The position numbers and the translations under genes were made by a program. This document shows, piece by piece, positions 18,301 through 28,090 of a DNA stretch of 64,000 nt. The notes under the pieces are model-generated. The model searched no databases and had not been told where the DNA came from. It saw only the letters and a program-made list of their open reading frames with translations. This DNA is from Schizochytrium sp. CCTCC M209059 (lineage: Eukaryota > Sar > Bigyra > Thraustochytrida > Thraustochytriidae): positions 687,578-751,577 of the forward strand of contig KN805370.1 of NCBI GenBank assembly GCA_000818945.1, read 5' to 3'. Within the stretch, counting starts at the first letter, position 1. Each line of letters starts with the position of its first letter.

Positions 18301-20485
18301 TCTCCGTTCGCGAACGCGGGCGAAAGAGACGGCGCTGGACATCCCGAAGCGCCTTTTCATTACGAAAAATGCCATGCAATTGAGAGTACAAGCGCGGCGG
18401 TGACTGCGGCAGACCCCAGTCCAAAAGAATCTCGTACACTCCAGTCGACGAATGGTACGAGGCAACATACCCTTTTCCAAACATGGTGTAGACGAGCGTG
18501 CCGAGCACGAATTCGGGAATGCCACGAATAATACCCGTTGTTGCAATCCCAACGCCCGCGAGAGCAGTATTCGCAGCTTCGAGATCGTCATTCAATTCAA
18601 GACGGCGGACATCGCGCTCATATGGGTCAGACCAGGTGTACTTGATGCGTTCAAAGTCTTCGTGGGCGGCAACAGCGACGCGCCTCAGACCATGGTAGCG
18701 GATAAGCCCCTGTTGCGCGGCGTCGAGAGCTGCGCGAACGTACGTTCTGCAAAACACAATGCCGCTCTGGTGCCAGCGCTGCTCCGAGACGCCTGCTTCG
18801 TACCCAAAGGTGAACTCGCGAGGCTGCACTTCGTGAATGTAGACACGCTCCACAATCTTGGTTCCAAACTCTTCAACCATGTACTCTGCAGCCTTGACGT
18901 CTGCCTGCCCATTGTCGCCAATGAAAACGTGCGTGTACTCGGGATAGATGGCGTAGTACTCTTGAAAGTTGCGGAGCTTTTTGCGTGCCATTGGCATAAA
19001 GGTGCCCTGCATCATGAATGCCTGGCCAGACTCCAAGTCGCCAGGCAAAAGACTCGGCATGCAGTGCAGCGCTTGCGCTTTCATAAAGCCGCGAAATTTG
19101 CTGAACATGGTCGTTTCTGTAACGTCCTTGTAGACGTGCGGGCGCGCCGAAAGAAAGACAAGGTCGCCACTGCGCTTGGGTGGCCAGACGCCTGCATCCG
19201 CGAGCGCCCCGCGCGAACCGATGTTCAGCTCTCGGTAGAGCGACGTCACTGCTGGGTAGAACACCTTGCGTTTGTAGGAAACATCAATGCCAGCAGGATA
19301 CCTTCCGCCCGAGGAGAACAGAGTGTCGTCCACATCACTGAGGATTTTGCGCCAGGCGCCGCGCTGCAAGCGCTTTCGCGCCAGCGAACTTCCCATGGCC
19401 ATTTGCGCAGCCTGAATAGAAGCCTGCTTGCGAAAATGCTGCAGAATCTTTTCGCGCATTGTCGTGTCAACGACGTGATCAAAAACGAGCTTGTGCATAC
19501 TCTCTGCAGACCCTTTGTTGTCCACGAGCTGCTTGAGATCGCTCAAATCATCCCCGCGAACAGTGCTGAGGAGATTAAAAATCCACTCTTGGGCCTCCTT
19601 GGCGGTGTCGGGGTGTATTGAGAGCCGCAGGCCCTGAATCACATCGAGGACCACGGCGCGCGAGGCCAGATTGAGATCCGAAATGCGGCGGCGCGCCAGA
19701 ATGTCGAGCAGTTCACTGCGACACCGGTTTTGCTTTGCCGTGGGCAGCGCGGTAGCGCCAACGGCAGAGTGATTCTTGAGCTTGTACGTGATGAGTTTCA
19801 TTTCTGAGCGGGCAATGACATAATTAAGCTCCTCGCGCGAGCAATTAGTGAAGACGCCCAGAATGGACCGCTCGATGCGCATGAATTTGGAAACGTTCCA
19901 CATGGTGGCAAAAGTTGATGGCAACGTGTGATCGAGTTCGCCCATGTAGCCATTCATCATTTTGACCAGCTCGTCGGCGCTACTGTTCTGGATGAGCTCA
20001 TCAAAGGCAACCAGACTGGGCATCGTCCGCAAGCGATTACGATGGTGGTTCTTGTCCAAAAAATGAGCGGTCATGGTGGCCACCACAACCACGAAGCCAC
20101 CGAGAAGGTGACCAACCATCGGTTCGCCCGAAATCCACGCAGACGCTAAGTATGGTGAGTCAGGGGCGAACATGAGCGTTGCGCTCAGTGTAAAAGAAAT
20201 AAGCATCCAGAACTGATTTTCCAGGTGCTGCGACTGATGCCACATGGAGTCTGCGTTTAGGACGTATTTGAGCAACAGCCAACAAACTGTCCCGCAAAGG
20301 GTGGCGTAGATGGGACGCGCCATGAAAACGGTTCCGACGTACGTCACAATAACTCCTGCCAGCACGCGCAGCGTCCAATACAGCACGGACGCCATGTCCT
20401 GCGCCGTTTGGACGCTGCTCTTGCGCCGCTGATACTCCATCGCGTTTTTCTTTTTGCTATGACCTTCGCGCGAGCGATACTCCAT
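15371..20485 (-). CDS. Large membrane protein with APP1-type phosphatidate phosphatase domain and SH3-like repeats
   Basis: 1704 residues. The N-terminus has about three hydrophobic segments (residues roughly 35-75, 90-120 and 125-145). A DUF2183/APP1-type phosphatase domain spans about 375-570. Its HAD-like catalytic motif DVDDT lies at 384-388 (DxDxT), followed by LVFLSARPHVY and a later VFIGDNGQAD. This family dephosphorylates phosphatidic acid in yeast App1. After it come at least five related units with the pattern TPFGxGxVxxxRxxDxxYxV (about 662, 1053, 1157, 1302 and 1358) that look like small Tudor/SH3-like barrels. Between them are long acidic, serine-rich linkers. Two copies of IPPGHTxFSW lie near 1498 and 1643. 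A 45-bp duplication at the 5' end repeats the start codon, so translation may begin at 20485 or 20440. The catalytic assignment is good; the membrane role is inferred. Confidence 0.8.
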   Translation of the reverse strand: MEYRSREGHSKKKNAMEYQRRKSSVQTAQDMASVLYWTLRVLAGVIVTYVGTVFMARPIYATLCGTVCWLLLKYVLNADSMWHQSQHLENQFWMLISFTLSATLMFAPDSPYLASAWISGEPMVGHLLGGFVVVVATMTAHFLDKNHHRNRLRTMPSLVAFDELIQNSSADELVKMMNGYMGELDHTLPSTFATMWNVSKFMRIERSILGVFTNCSREELNYVIARSEMKLITYKLKNHSAVGATALPTAKQNRCRSELLDILARRRISDLNLASRAVVLDVIQGLRLSIHPDTAKEAQEWIFNLLSTVRGDDLSDLKQLVDNKGSAESMHKLVFDHVVDTTMREKILQHFRKQASIQAAQMAMGSSLARKRLQRGAWRKILSDVDDTLFSSGGRYPAGIDVSYKRKVFYPAVTSLYRELNIGSRGALADAGVWPPKRSGDLVFLSARPHVYKDVTETTMFSKFRGFMKAQALHCMPSLLPGDLESGQAFMMQGTFMPMARKKLRNFQEYYAIYPEYTHVFIGDNGQADVKAAEYMVEEFGTKIVERVYIHEVQPREFTFGYEAGVSEQRWHQSGIVFCRTYVRAALDAAQQGLIRYHGLRRVAVAAHEDFERIKYTWSDPYERDVRRLELNDDLEAANTALAGVGIATTGIIRGIPEFVLGTLVYTMFGKGYVASYHSSTGVYEILLDWGLPQSPPRLYSQLHGIFRNEKALRDVQRRLFRPRSRTENLSQLTDSLTRGRSSRSSSSISRPEDLQLPNDRTVREAFTASLYKVDKPRHLDPFSSFLMPVMFYPGKKDRAVSLRKRSSTETRTPRRSSIFETQSDATLLSVKRTPSRPSSAASGTRPISTEKPKSEPALLDEAIPVQRVLQGPTPLATPRNFGSPDSSAGETDTFAEQEDFQRVGGCEEDGVLIDEDDRWHARESKRSDTSDRRASASSNLLEGSIEQIDADDADEASVASPELESVRNEASEDLVNAAADDADADDADDDATVSRKFSGRPLSIDSSDENTGGAFEHAVDATARPISPSTPATPGPSDTIDKENESEVILELGTRVKTPFGDTVVLYFRESDSIYVTAIPSMNALAYFSEDSLLMWNAKLFEERARAMVNEGSYPRRLYGLMKTLFTRGGEPSADNKSDAGSSITNKAASPSKRDIEHGSVVSTPYGQGLVLKVRESGMLELRLLWASRAYIPIECVTLDEEASTRDAMSAASLLQLDQSPLQKARELISKNWELLKLPFSVMQRGGFSQGLAASVLSSNAPTATTTLPSSDSLVSLCSLVTATSGTSSDTYLSALDEAYGIRVGDTVDTNGLGTGEVLEVRPDGFFVIALPYGRAYIHVPRLLLGGGSPHAGPAIPVGTQVITPFGPGVVVAFREEDSVYAVAISNGTSLMAYLVNRPSMRDTSSAGSLLQRSAGSLLSPEGGSMSGGDRNAAGSSGSFKSSILSFITNIIHYPKTDSPESEDAADGASKGGEAHVRASSDSSWQNVPHAMAGIPPGHTEFSWLGGTVEATFGDFEEDDVDGDDEESEAFAEDSDDGSQPDAAATAADAAVVASEMDKDEDEEDMAEKEDIPTVSASPGDESSLNKASESDSSPLVEGKKADEECLSRDVDDKSCFAADQEIQITTQGGGVAVDSSGTLVQIPPGHTAFSWIGIPNVGSGDDDGNDEDIGEEEEGQHGQTLAAGALEAVKSTLPVLTKPFSL

Positions 20486-20520
20486 CGCGTTTTTCTTTTT
20501 GCTATGACCTTCGCGCGAGC
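20431..20520. repeat. Exact 45-bp tandem duplication across a start codon
   Basis: Positions 20431-20475 and 20476-20520 are identical over all 45 bases. Each copy carries the ATG of the large phosphatase-domain gene (minus strand, at 20440 and 20485) and the sequence coding for MEYxxR. Because 45 is a multiple of three, both ATGs are in frame and the longer product repeats 15 residues at its N-terminus. Confidence 0.97.
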
Positions 20521-20546
20521 GAGACGACCGTGTCGCGTTTCAGATT

Positions 20547-20549
<3 letters not shown>

Positions 20550-20581
<32 letters not shown>
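20550..20581. repeat. (GA)n dinucleotide run
   Basis: A perfect GA repeat of about 16 units just upstream of the large phosphatase-domain gene on the minus strand (CT-rich on the sense strand), probably in its leader or promoter. Confidence 0.9.
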
Positions 20582-20584
<3 letters not shown>

Positions 20585-22544
20585 GAAAAGGTCAGACGGC
20601 CTGAAAGAATGAAGCCTTGACAACGAAACAGGAGATTCGCAGCTTAAGCTGTCGCTGACCGCCTGTCAGGCGACCTTTGCCGCCAAGCGAGCGACGTCCC
20701 TTCCCTCGCCTCGCCTTCCCTTCCCACGGCCCTGCTGCTTACAAGCTTGCCTGCTTGCCTGCTGCGCAGGTGCTGCGCAGGCCTTGCCTTGGCCTCGCTC
20801 GCCCAAGCGTGCGGGGTCCACGTTGGGCCACCGGGAAGCGCAGCGCCGTGTCCTTTCTGCCTGCGTCCGTGCGATGGGAGTCTCTCAACCCCCTGGCGGC
20901 ACCGGCGCCCGGAGACCCTTCGCGCCCGTCGGCCGACGGCGGCCGCGCCCGGGAGCCGCGCGAAGAAGGGTCTCTGGCCCCGGAGATACTGCCGCTGCTG
21001 GCGTCTTTTTCTCACGCGCGCAATGGCGCAAGGAAGGAAAGCAGGAAAGCAGGGAAGGCAAGACGCACCTTGATGACGATGACGAAGACCTGCGAACACG
21101 CCGCGCCGCCGGCGCTCGCGCGGACGCAGCGAGGCGCAGCGAGGCGCGGCGCAGTAGAGAGGGGGCCGCGGGCGGTCCTCGCCTCGGTCCGCGAGTGCGC
21201 GGCGCGCCCGACCCTGCCCGACGCGCCCGGCCTTCGCGCGCGGGCTCTCAGGTTCAACTTCGTTCGGGGTTTGAACTTTCAAACATCACCGTCGAGGAGC
21301 GCCATTTTGGGTTGCGCACCTACGTAGCCTGCGCATGCCCGCGGCCCCGAGCGCGACTACGGCGCGGACGTGCGGGTCGTACTACGCACGGCACGGGGGC
21401 AGCGGCAGCTCGGGAAAGGCGCGGGCTGGCGAAGGATTTTCGTGGCGGGTCGGAGAGCTGGAGAGCCAAGCGGCATGACGAAGACGAAACCCGATTTGCA
21501 GAAATTTTTAGCAGGAGATGCGGACGGACTCTTTGGACTCGAAGAAAGAGCGAATGAACGGAACACTGCACGGCTCGGCACGGCTCGGCACGGCACACGA
21601 AGCGAATCGGCGAATTGGAATTCTCTGGCGAATCGGACTTGCCCTTTTGATCGATACAAGCAAACAAGTAAGCAAGCAAGCAAGCACTGCAAGCAAGCTT
21701 CTTTCAGGTTTGGCCAAATGCGCTCGAGACAGAACGTTGATGATCCGGACGATGAGTGAGTGATGAACGAGAAGAAATAAAACAAGAGACACGCGTCAAG
21801 AGACAAGAACAGGTTTTCCTCCTGGGACAGAATGTCCACGACTTCGCGCAGCGCGTTTTTGGACCAACGCGAGAAGCGAGCTGGAAGCAACAATTTCCGC
21901 AGGGAGTAAGGGCCTTTTTTCTCTCATGAGCTTCAGGACTCGGAGTGGACTCCATTGTACTACTATACAATTTACGACCTTGGCGATTTTGCTTTGTCGT
22001 GCACATAATCAAGGCAAGCCACAAAGTGATCCCCGCGCTCCCTTGGTGGCCTCGAATCCCAGCAAGATGTAGGAGACGTCCGAACTTTGGCGAATTCTCC
22101 CTCGAGAGGACGGGCGACCCAGGGGCGCTGCGCGAACGTCACAATCAATCACTAATTTTTTCCCTGGCGTTTTCACGAGCCGCCTTTGGCGGTCAATGCA
22201 GGCCTAGTATACTACAAGCTGTTCGCGCTCAGCCGCTCCATGGCGAGCAAGTAAGCTTTTCGGAGGCAATAATGCTTTAGGAGTGATGACAAGCTAGATG
22301 AAGGAGAATCGTCCTTGCGAAAGAGAAGCAAGTCTTGATCTCACACGCGGCGGCTCACCGAGACAGCGGCGACACGAGAGCGCGGGTCGTGGCTTGCCGT
22401 GCGAGGGGAGAGGGAGCCGCGACGATCAACGAACGACATTGGACGGAAGCAGGCGCCACTGGACGCGTGCAAGCCCAGGCGATCTTTGCGCCTCAAAGGC
22501 CAAGCAAGATCTCGCTCGCTCGCTCGCTCCCTCGCTTACGCGCG
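20582..22544. other. Spacer upstream of the SMIM13-like gene
   Basis: About 2 kb with no supportable gene. The left part is GC-rich with overlapping open frames on both strands that show no domain. From about 21500 the GC content falls. A CTCGCTCGCTCGCTCGCTC run lies at 22510-22535 in the leader of the next gene. A short plus-strand frame around 21829-21907 and its complement both look weakly coding, but neither can be joined into a gene. Confidence 0.5.
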
Positions 22545-23045
22545 ATGGCGACAAAGACGACAAGGACGACGGCGCTGCAACGAGGTCGTGGACAGCTGCG
22601 AACTTCCCTGAGCGCTCGCGCGTTGGTGATCGTGATTCTTCACGCCAGCGTGGTCTTTGCAGAAACGGAGGCGCGCTCAAACGCAACGATAATGGAAAAG
22701 GAGTTGACTTGGGCTGCAAAGGTCTACGTGTGTCTGGGCGTCACGCTGACGCTGGCGGTTATTGTCGCAGGTGAGTTATCCGACCGCCTTGAACGAGCCT
22801 GGTCGAAAGAACATCCACGAAGAACTGGGGATATCTGACATCATAATTGCTTGAGCTTTCGCACAGCATGGTATTTGGTCTGGGAACTGATTCTCAGACA
22901 GATCAAGTTTTTGCGACGCTTTCTCGACCAACAGCAAACAGGGTCCGCATCTGCGTCTCCTCCAGCAGGCCCGCGGTCTCGCGCAAAGGGTCCTCTCGCG
23001 AATGCAACCGCAATCAACGAGAACAAAAGCAAGAAGCAGGCATGA
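22545..23045 (+). CDS. SMIM13-like small single-pass membrane protein, two exons
   Basis: Exon 1 is 22545-22770 and exon 2 is 22867-23045. The intron (22771-22866, 96 bases) has the donor GCAG/GTGAGT and the acceptor GCACAG, in phase 1. The spliced product is 134 residues: a basic N-terminus, a hydrophobic signal-like stretch (ALVIVILHASVVFA), a short lumenal segment with one NAT glycosylation site, a transmembrane helix, and a basic cytosolic tail. The junction reads VIVAAWYLVWELILRQIKFL, and further on comes the TGS of the tail. From memory this matches human SMIM13 (UPF0766/DUF4750 family), whose core is WYFVWHLFLSKFKFLRE. The match spans the splice junction, which supports both the intron and the family. 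Function of the family is unknown. Confidence 0.75.
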
Positions 23046-23320
23046 GTTGCAAAACCAAAATTTCATCTCTTCGCATGTGCAATTTCTCCCTCGAACCTCC
23101 TAAATTTTGATCAAGCAAGAGACTCAAGGGCTGACGTGAGGCCTTGCTCTCAATTCATCTCAATTAGAAAAGAGGAGCCTGCCTGCCGCTGTGGACGAAA
23201 AGGACCAATCTGTTCAGGCCATGAGGGCGTTTGTGCCTAATCACTGGCTGATGTCCTACGAAGTGGAAACTCTCGTTTGCCCATTCGCTTACGATCTTTC
23301 TCTTCCTCCCTCTCACCCAC

Positions 23321-23357
<37 letters not shown>

Positions 23358-25581
23358 GTACAAGTATCATCTATGTGCTGTTCCCCGGCGAGGCGCCGGG
23401 TAACGTTGGCGTTGAGCTTTATGCGGATTTGCAAATTCTTTTCAGGTCCTTGTGATACAAGCGCATGATGGGTTCGACCTGAGATCTGCCGAGAAGTTGG
23501 GCGCGCGGATTGCGGCGGGAAACATCGCAAGACCATGCATGAAGACACTGTTTGTCAATGTCAAGTCTTTGGAACTTTGAGGCTGCGGGGATCCTTGCAA
23601 GAACTCGTCGCGGGAATCAGAAAAACCAGAGCGTAAAGCTTCGTGGCCATCTTTGATGCCTCGGTTTCGAACAAAGCAGAGCGTACTTTCACGCCGCATT
23701 GGCTACGCAGAGCTTGAGTGAATTTTGGACGCGTTGCGAAAGTAAGAAAAAGGTGATAGGTGGGCGAGTTGTCGCGTACAATCTTGCTCTTTTTGCCAGG
23801 CTTGGTAGTAGTAGAAGGCACACTTGTTGCCGTTATCGCCGCCGTCGTCACACCTTCCTCCGCGGTACACTGACCTTGAAGATTACCTTGGACGGCTTCA
23901 TCACGCAGCAAAATTACGAAAACCTAAAATAGCTGGGAAATACCTTTAGATCCGTCTTGACGACATCGCCGATGATGCAAGGCGTCGCAAGCGCAAACTT
24001 TCCAGTTTGCCCTGAACTCTCCCTATAGCCCATGCGGCATGTACAACATGAAACGTTTTGGATGCCTTCGTCCTGTCATCGTGTCGTGCATGGAATTTTC
24101 CTTCCGAAGACACCGTTGGTGATGGGATTAATGCTTTTCATAATCGTGATACACCATGTGCAATTTCATCTCGAGATGCTGAATCGATGTAATCTCTGCG
24201 CCAAGAAACGCATTGACATCAATGCGCAGCAGCTGCAGCTTACAGCAGATCAGCCACTGTAGAAAACGAGCTCGTGAGGTCGTCGAATTCTAAAAGCAAG
24301 ATGTACCACTACCAGCACTCTTATCCCCGACATTGAAATGAAGAAAAGGTATTAGATGAGGAGCACCGCCTATATTGATTGATTACCCAGCGTTACGTCC
24401 GCGCGAGCCGAACTTCTCAAATTACGTTGTGCGCCAATCGACTTTCACTGTAGTCCTGTAAACTCTCTTGCTACCTGGAGAGCCGAACATTGTCTACGCG
24501 CTCGGCGTTACGCGGGAGCTTCTCGCACGAGAATGAAAGATGACACCTCTGGCCATAGTTTAGATCGTCACAAGCAAAATAAACGAGATTCTCCGCAAAT
24601 TTATCAGAATACCCCAGACATGCCATTTGCAGCTGGACGCAAGCACGCGATTGACCCTTCCGTCTTGTCATTGCATCTTTCACTGTTGCCTCGACGACGA
24701 GGGCTTGTCGTGCTGACTCTGCCGGAGAAGCGCAGATGGCGTGTTTGGTGTCGCCGTCAACATTGCTTGCAAGCTGGTACTACGCACTTTGGACGCCCGT
24801 TGTGGCGCGCGACGCTGATGTCAAAGCAAAAATGCCCATCCACGTTCTCGGCAAGCCTAAGTGTATATATATACACCAAGGGCACGAAGTCGGCTTGCGA
24901 GAACAGTTGTCCTGTACTGTAGGGCAGTGGTGCGTGCCCATTTCGTGAAGGAGTCGGCTGCCAAGCTTGCGGCGCACGAAAGAGAAAGCGAGTGCGTGGA
25001 AACGACTCGGACGCTTGTGAGCGCACACGCAGTCGGTCGGTCGGTCGGTCGGTTGGTCGGTCTTTCTATCGGTCAGTCGGCAAAGAGCCCAAGGCCAACC
25101 CTCACCAAGTTGCAGGAAATTCGATCGAGGTCGTCCGGGAGTCGGACAATTCGTCGCATCTTAACGAAGAGTCGACAGCACGCTGAGAGCGGGCGAGCAA
25201 CCCACGGGGACTTTGTAGGCGTCCAGGGCAAACGAATTGGGACGACGATGATTCACATAATAGGTTGGCGAAAGCGGACACACAAAGAGGGATATATACA
25301 TATATATAGTTTAATCTCACCTTTTCTGTTTCTTTTGGGAATCTGTGATACTAGCTTCTCGTAGCGCCGTAAAGCGTGAAGGGTTCTTAGAATGCGGTAC
25401 ATCAAAGTCGGTCCAAGCGCTCTCAGAACAATAGCAAAACCGGGTCGCAAGCCGCAGGACTTGTGTCGTCAACACAGGGCTCTAGAAAAGGGACCTCCTC
25501 GAGCCTACAGCCAGGCTGTGCCTACCTTTTGTTGCTCGGCCTGAGAGCTTTCTTCACGACGCAAACCGTCTGTCAGTGTCT
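23046..25581. other. Gene-poor, lower-GC region with coding-like fragments
   Basis: No complete gene can be supported. It contains a (TC)n run at 23324-23355, CGGT repeats near 25033-25061, and TATATATATA at about 24867 and 25300. Short frames look protein-like but are interrupted: plus strand 23446-23580 (after a TTTTCAG acceptor-like site), minus strand 23561-23911, and minus strand about 24130-24260. They may be exons of an unrecognised gene or decayed gene remains. Confidence 0.4.
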
Positions 25582-28068
25582 ATGGAGCTCGGTGAGCCCG
25601 CTACCGAGGACCCTGCATTGACGGCTGTACTCGGTCCATGCACGCACAGCGACGAAGGAATCGTCGAGGCGTCGTTTGCAATTGGCCTCATGGAATTTCG
25701 CGAAAAGAACGAGCCCGAGTCCACTTCGCCAACGCGTCCTCCACTCAAGCCGCGCCCGCGTGATGCGTCTTCCATGAGGTCAATCAGCAGTACAAGTACA
25801 AGCGGCAGTAGTTCATGCAGTGGGTCATCCTGTCGGAGCGGCGGGCTCAGTCGCCGACAGCGAGTCGTCAGGGAGCTATACGCAACGGAAGGCTCTTACC
25901 TCAAGAGCCTCAAGACGCTCTCCAGGGCATATGTGAACCCTCTGCGCCTCAATGCGCGTGGCATTTCACCTATTGCGAGCTTGAACGAGGTGAATGCTCT
26001 CTTTTCTGATGTCGAGGCTGTGCTTCGCATCAGCGAACGGGTATTTAGCGACATGACCAGTTTCCTGGAAAGCGGCACGCTGGACGACAAGGTGGGTCAA
26101 GTCTTTTGCGACTTGGCTCCACTCCTCAAATTGTACACAGCCTACGTTAATAGCCATCATCGTGCCTTGGCGACCCATCAAATGCTATTGGAAAGACCAG
26201 CGTACCAGGAATTCTGCAGAGAGCGGCAAGAGTCTGAAGAATGCGCAGGTAGCAGTCTTGACAGCTACCTCATCATGCCCGTGCAGCGCGTCCCTCGCTA
26301 CGAGCTACTCCTCAAGGAACTTCTCAAACAGACAAAGGTCGGTCATCCCGAGTACACTGAGATCACTACGGCGTTGCGCAAGGTATCCAACGTTGCAACA
26401 ATGATCAATAACAACTTGCGCGATCACGAGCGCCGCGGGGCGGTGCTGGCGGTACAAAGCAAGTTTGGAAGCAGCATACAGCTTGTATCGCCACAGCGTT
26501 GGCTCATTCGAGAGGCCCTTCTGCGCAAAGTGTGCAAGCGCAAGACCAAAAACTTTCTCTTTGTTCTCTTCAATGACGTGTTGATTTATGGAAGTCAAGT
26601 GAGCGTGCCTACGCTTCCTGTAACTCTCACGAATGCAGCGAAACGCAAAGAGTCGTATCGCCATCATCGGACGATTGAGCTGTGCACGGCAGAAGCGAGC
26701 GTCTGTGAAGCGACGGCGCAGGGCGAGCCTCAATTCCAGGTTCTCAGCCCCTCGAAATCATTCAAAGTCGTCGTCTCATCCGAGCAAGAGCGTGATGCGT
26801 GGGTTCGGGACCTGCAAGAGAGCATCGCAGAAGCGCAACGAGTACATCAGACACGATCGGGCCCACCTCTGATTGCTTCGGCCTCTCTGTCGTCGATGCC
26901 CCTTTTGTCATCGACCATGTCGATGGCTTCGATGACCTCGTCCTTTTCGCGAAGCAAGGCAAGCCGAAGAGCCTCGTATGCCGGACCTGGTATTGAGCGC
27001 AAATGCTCGGGGCTTTCGCTGGCAGACATGGCTCAATTCGAGCATGCCCCAGTGCGGAGTTCTGGTTCCAACGTAGGTTCTTGCTCGCTTTGCGCGATCG
27101 AATTCACATACTTGAAGCGGCGACACCAGTGTCGGCGCTGTGGTATCATTGTGTGCGACAAGTGCTCGCCACATCGATGGCGACTACGCAACTTGAGCCA
27201 GCACAAACTGAAGCGCGTGTGTCAGCGCTGCTTTTCGCAGCTCGTTGAACGCGTTCCGAGCTTTCAAAGTGGCGTCTCAGCAGACGATGAAGGTCCTTGT
27301 ACAAATCTGCCTCGGCATGGGAGCGTTCCGCCCCTCGGCTTTGCCGGTCTCGGTGCAAATTCGTTCAGGGAGAGCACACTCTTGCATGAGCCATCGGAGC
27401 TGGACTTATCGCGTAAGTACGAGTCGTTAAAGGCCACGCCGGTTTCATGGGGCCTTCATGTACCCGAATTTCATGACGATGGGCAAAGTGTTTGTGTGGA
27501 AACCTGGAATGGATCCTTTTCGAGCTGTAGAACGGGCGACGAAGTGAGCGAGTCAGGTATCAAAGATCTGGCGCTTCCAGAAGGCTGGTGCGAGGCCGCA
27601 GACCCGGACGGAGACATCTATTTCTGGAATGTTGACACGATGGAGACGACCTGGACGAGACCTATGCTAGAGAAGCCGCCACCTCTGCCGCCCAAGCCAA
27701 AGAACAGCTCGCGGCGAAAGTCGAGTCGCGCGCGGCTCACGCTCAAGTCTTCCGCAAGTCGAGAGGCCGATGAGGACAAGTGTATTGCTCTCACTGGTGA
27801 CACAGGAGATACAATGACATCTGAATTTGCATCGACCAACAACACGCGGAGGGGGTTCTCGCAGGGACTGTCGCAACCGTCCACGTTGCCAACTCCGTCA
27901 GTTGGCCCTGCTCAAACGTCGGCTGAAGCTAAGGATTGTGCTATGCGTTCAAATAGGAACAAGACGGGCCCTACGCTGCCACCTCGTCCTGCTGCACGTC
28001 CCCGGACAAGCTCCAAACCACCACCATTGGCGCCTCGGCCACAATTTCCCTCCAAGAAAAAAGTGTAA
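25582..28068 (+). CDS. Rho guanine nucleotide exchange factor with DH, PH, FYVE and WW domains
   Basis: Predicted to load a Rho-family GTPase at a phosphoinositide-marked membrane. The 828 residues hold four modules. The DH domain (about 90-285) starts RVVRELYATEGSYLKSL and includes SYLIMPVQRVPRYELLLKEL. A PH domain follows (about 300-425). The FYVE-type zinc finger (about 500-555) carries RRHQCRRCG, a slight variant of R(R/K)HHCRxCG, and KRVCQRC; the usual WxxD before it is missing, so PI3P binding is uncertain. The WW domain (about 663-694) reads LPEGW, IYFWN, TTWTRP. The tail has proline motifs PPPLPPKPK and PTLPPRPAARP suited to SH3 partners. The start is the first ATG (25582). The stop codon lies inside GTGTAAGTG, so an alternative spliced C-terminus is possible. 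Animal FGD proteins share DH-PH-FYVE but end in PH instead of WW. Confidence 0.88.
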   Translation: MELGEPATEDPALTAVLGPCTHSDEGIVEASFAIGLMEFREKNEPESTSPTRPPLKPRPRDASSMRSISSTSTSGSSSCSGSSCRSGGLSRRQRVVRELYATEGSYLKSLKTLSRAYVNPLRLNARGISPIASLNEVNALFSDVEAVLRISERVFSDMTSFLESGTLDDKVGQVFCDLAPLLKLYTAYVNSHHRALATHQMLLERPAYQEFCRERQESEECAGSSLDSYLIMPVQRVPRYELLLKELLKQTKVGHPEYTEITTALRKVSNVATMINNNLRDHERRGAVLAVQSKFGSSIQLVSPQRWLIREALLRKVCKRKTKNFLFVLFNDVLIYGSQVSVPTLPVTLTNAAKRKESYRHHRTIELCTAEASVCEATAQGEPQFQVLSPSKSFKVVVSSEQERDAWVRDLQESIAEAQRVHQTRSGPPLIASASLSSMPLLSSTMSMASMTSSFSRSKASRRASYAGPGIERKCSGLSLADMAQFEHAPVRSSGSNVGSCSLCAIEFTYLKRRHQCRRCGIIVCDKCSPHRWRLRNLSQHKLKRVCQRCFSQLVERVPSFQSGVSADDEGPCTNLPRHGSVPPLGFAGLGANSFRESTLLHEPSELDLSRKYESLKATPVSWGLHVPEFHDDGQSVCVETWNGSFSSCRTGDEVSESGIKDLALPEGWCEAADPDGDIYFWNVDTMETTWTRPMLEKPPPLPPKPKNSSRRKSSRARLTLKSSASREADEDKCIALTGDTGDTMTSEFASTNNTRRGFSQGLSQPSTLPTPSVGPAQTSAEAKDCAMRSNRNKTGPTLPPRPAARPRTSSKPPPLAPRPQFPSKKKV

Positions 28069-28090
28069 GTGATTCTGGCTAGTTTCCATA

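Noticed and set aside
22045..22065. GGATTCGAGG (minus strand) as a tRNA T-loop
   Set aside because: No matching acceptor or anticodon stems within tRNA distance.
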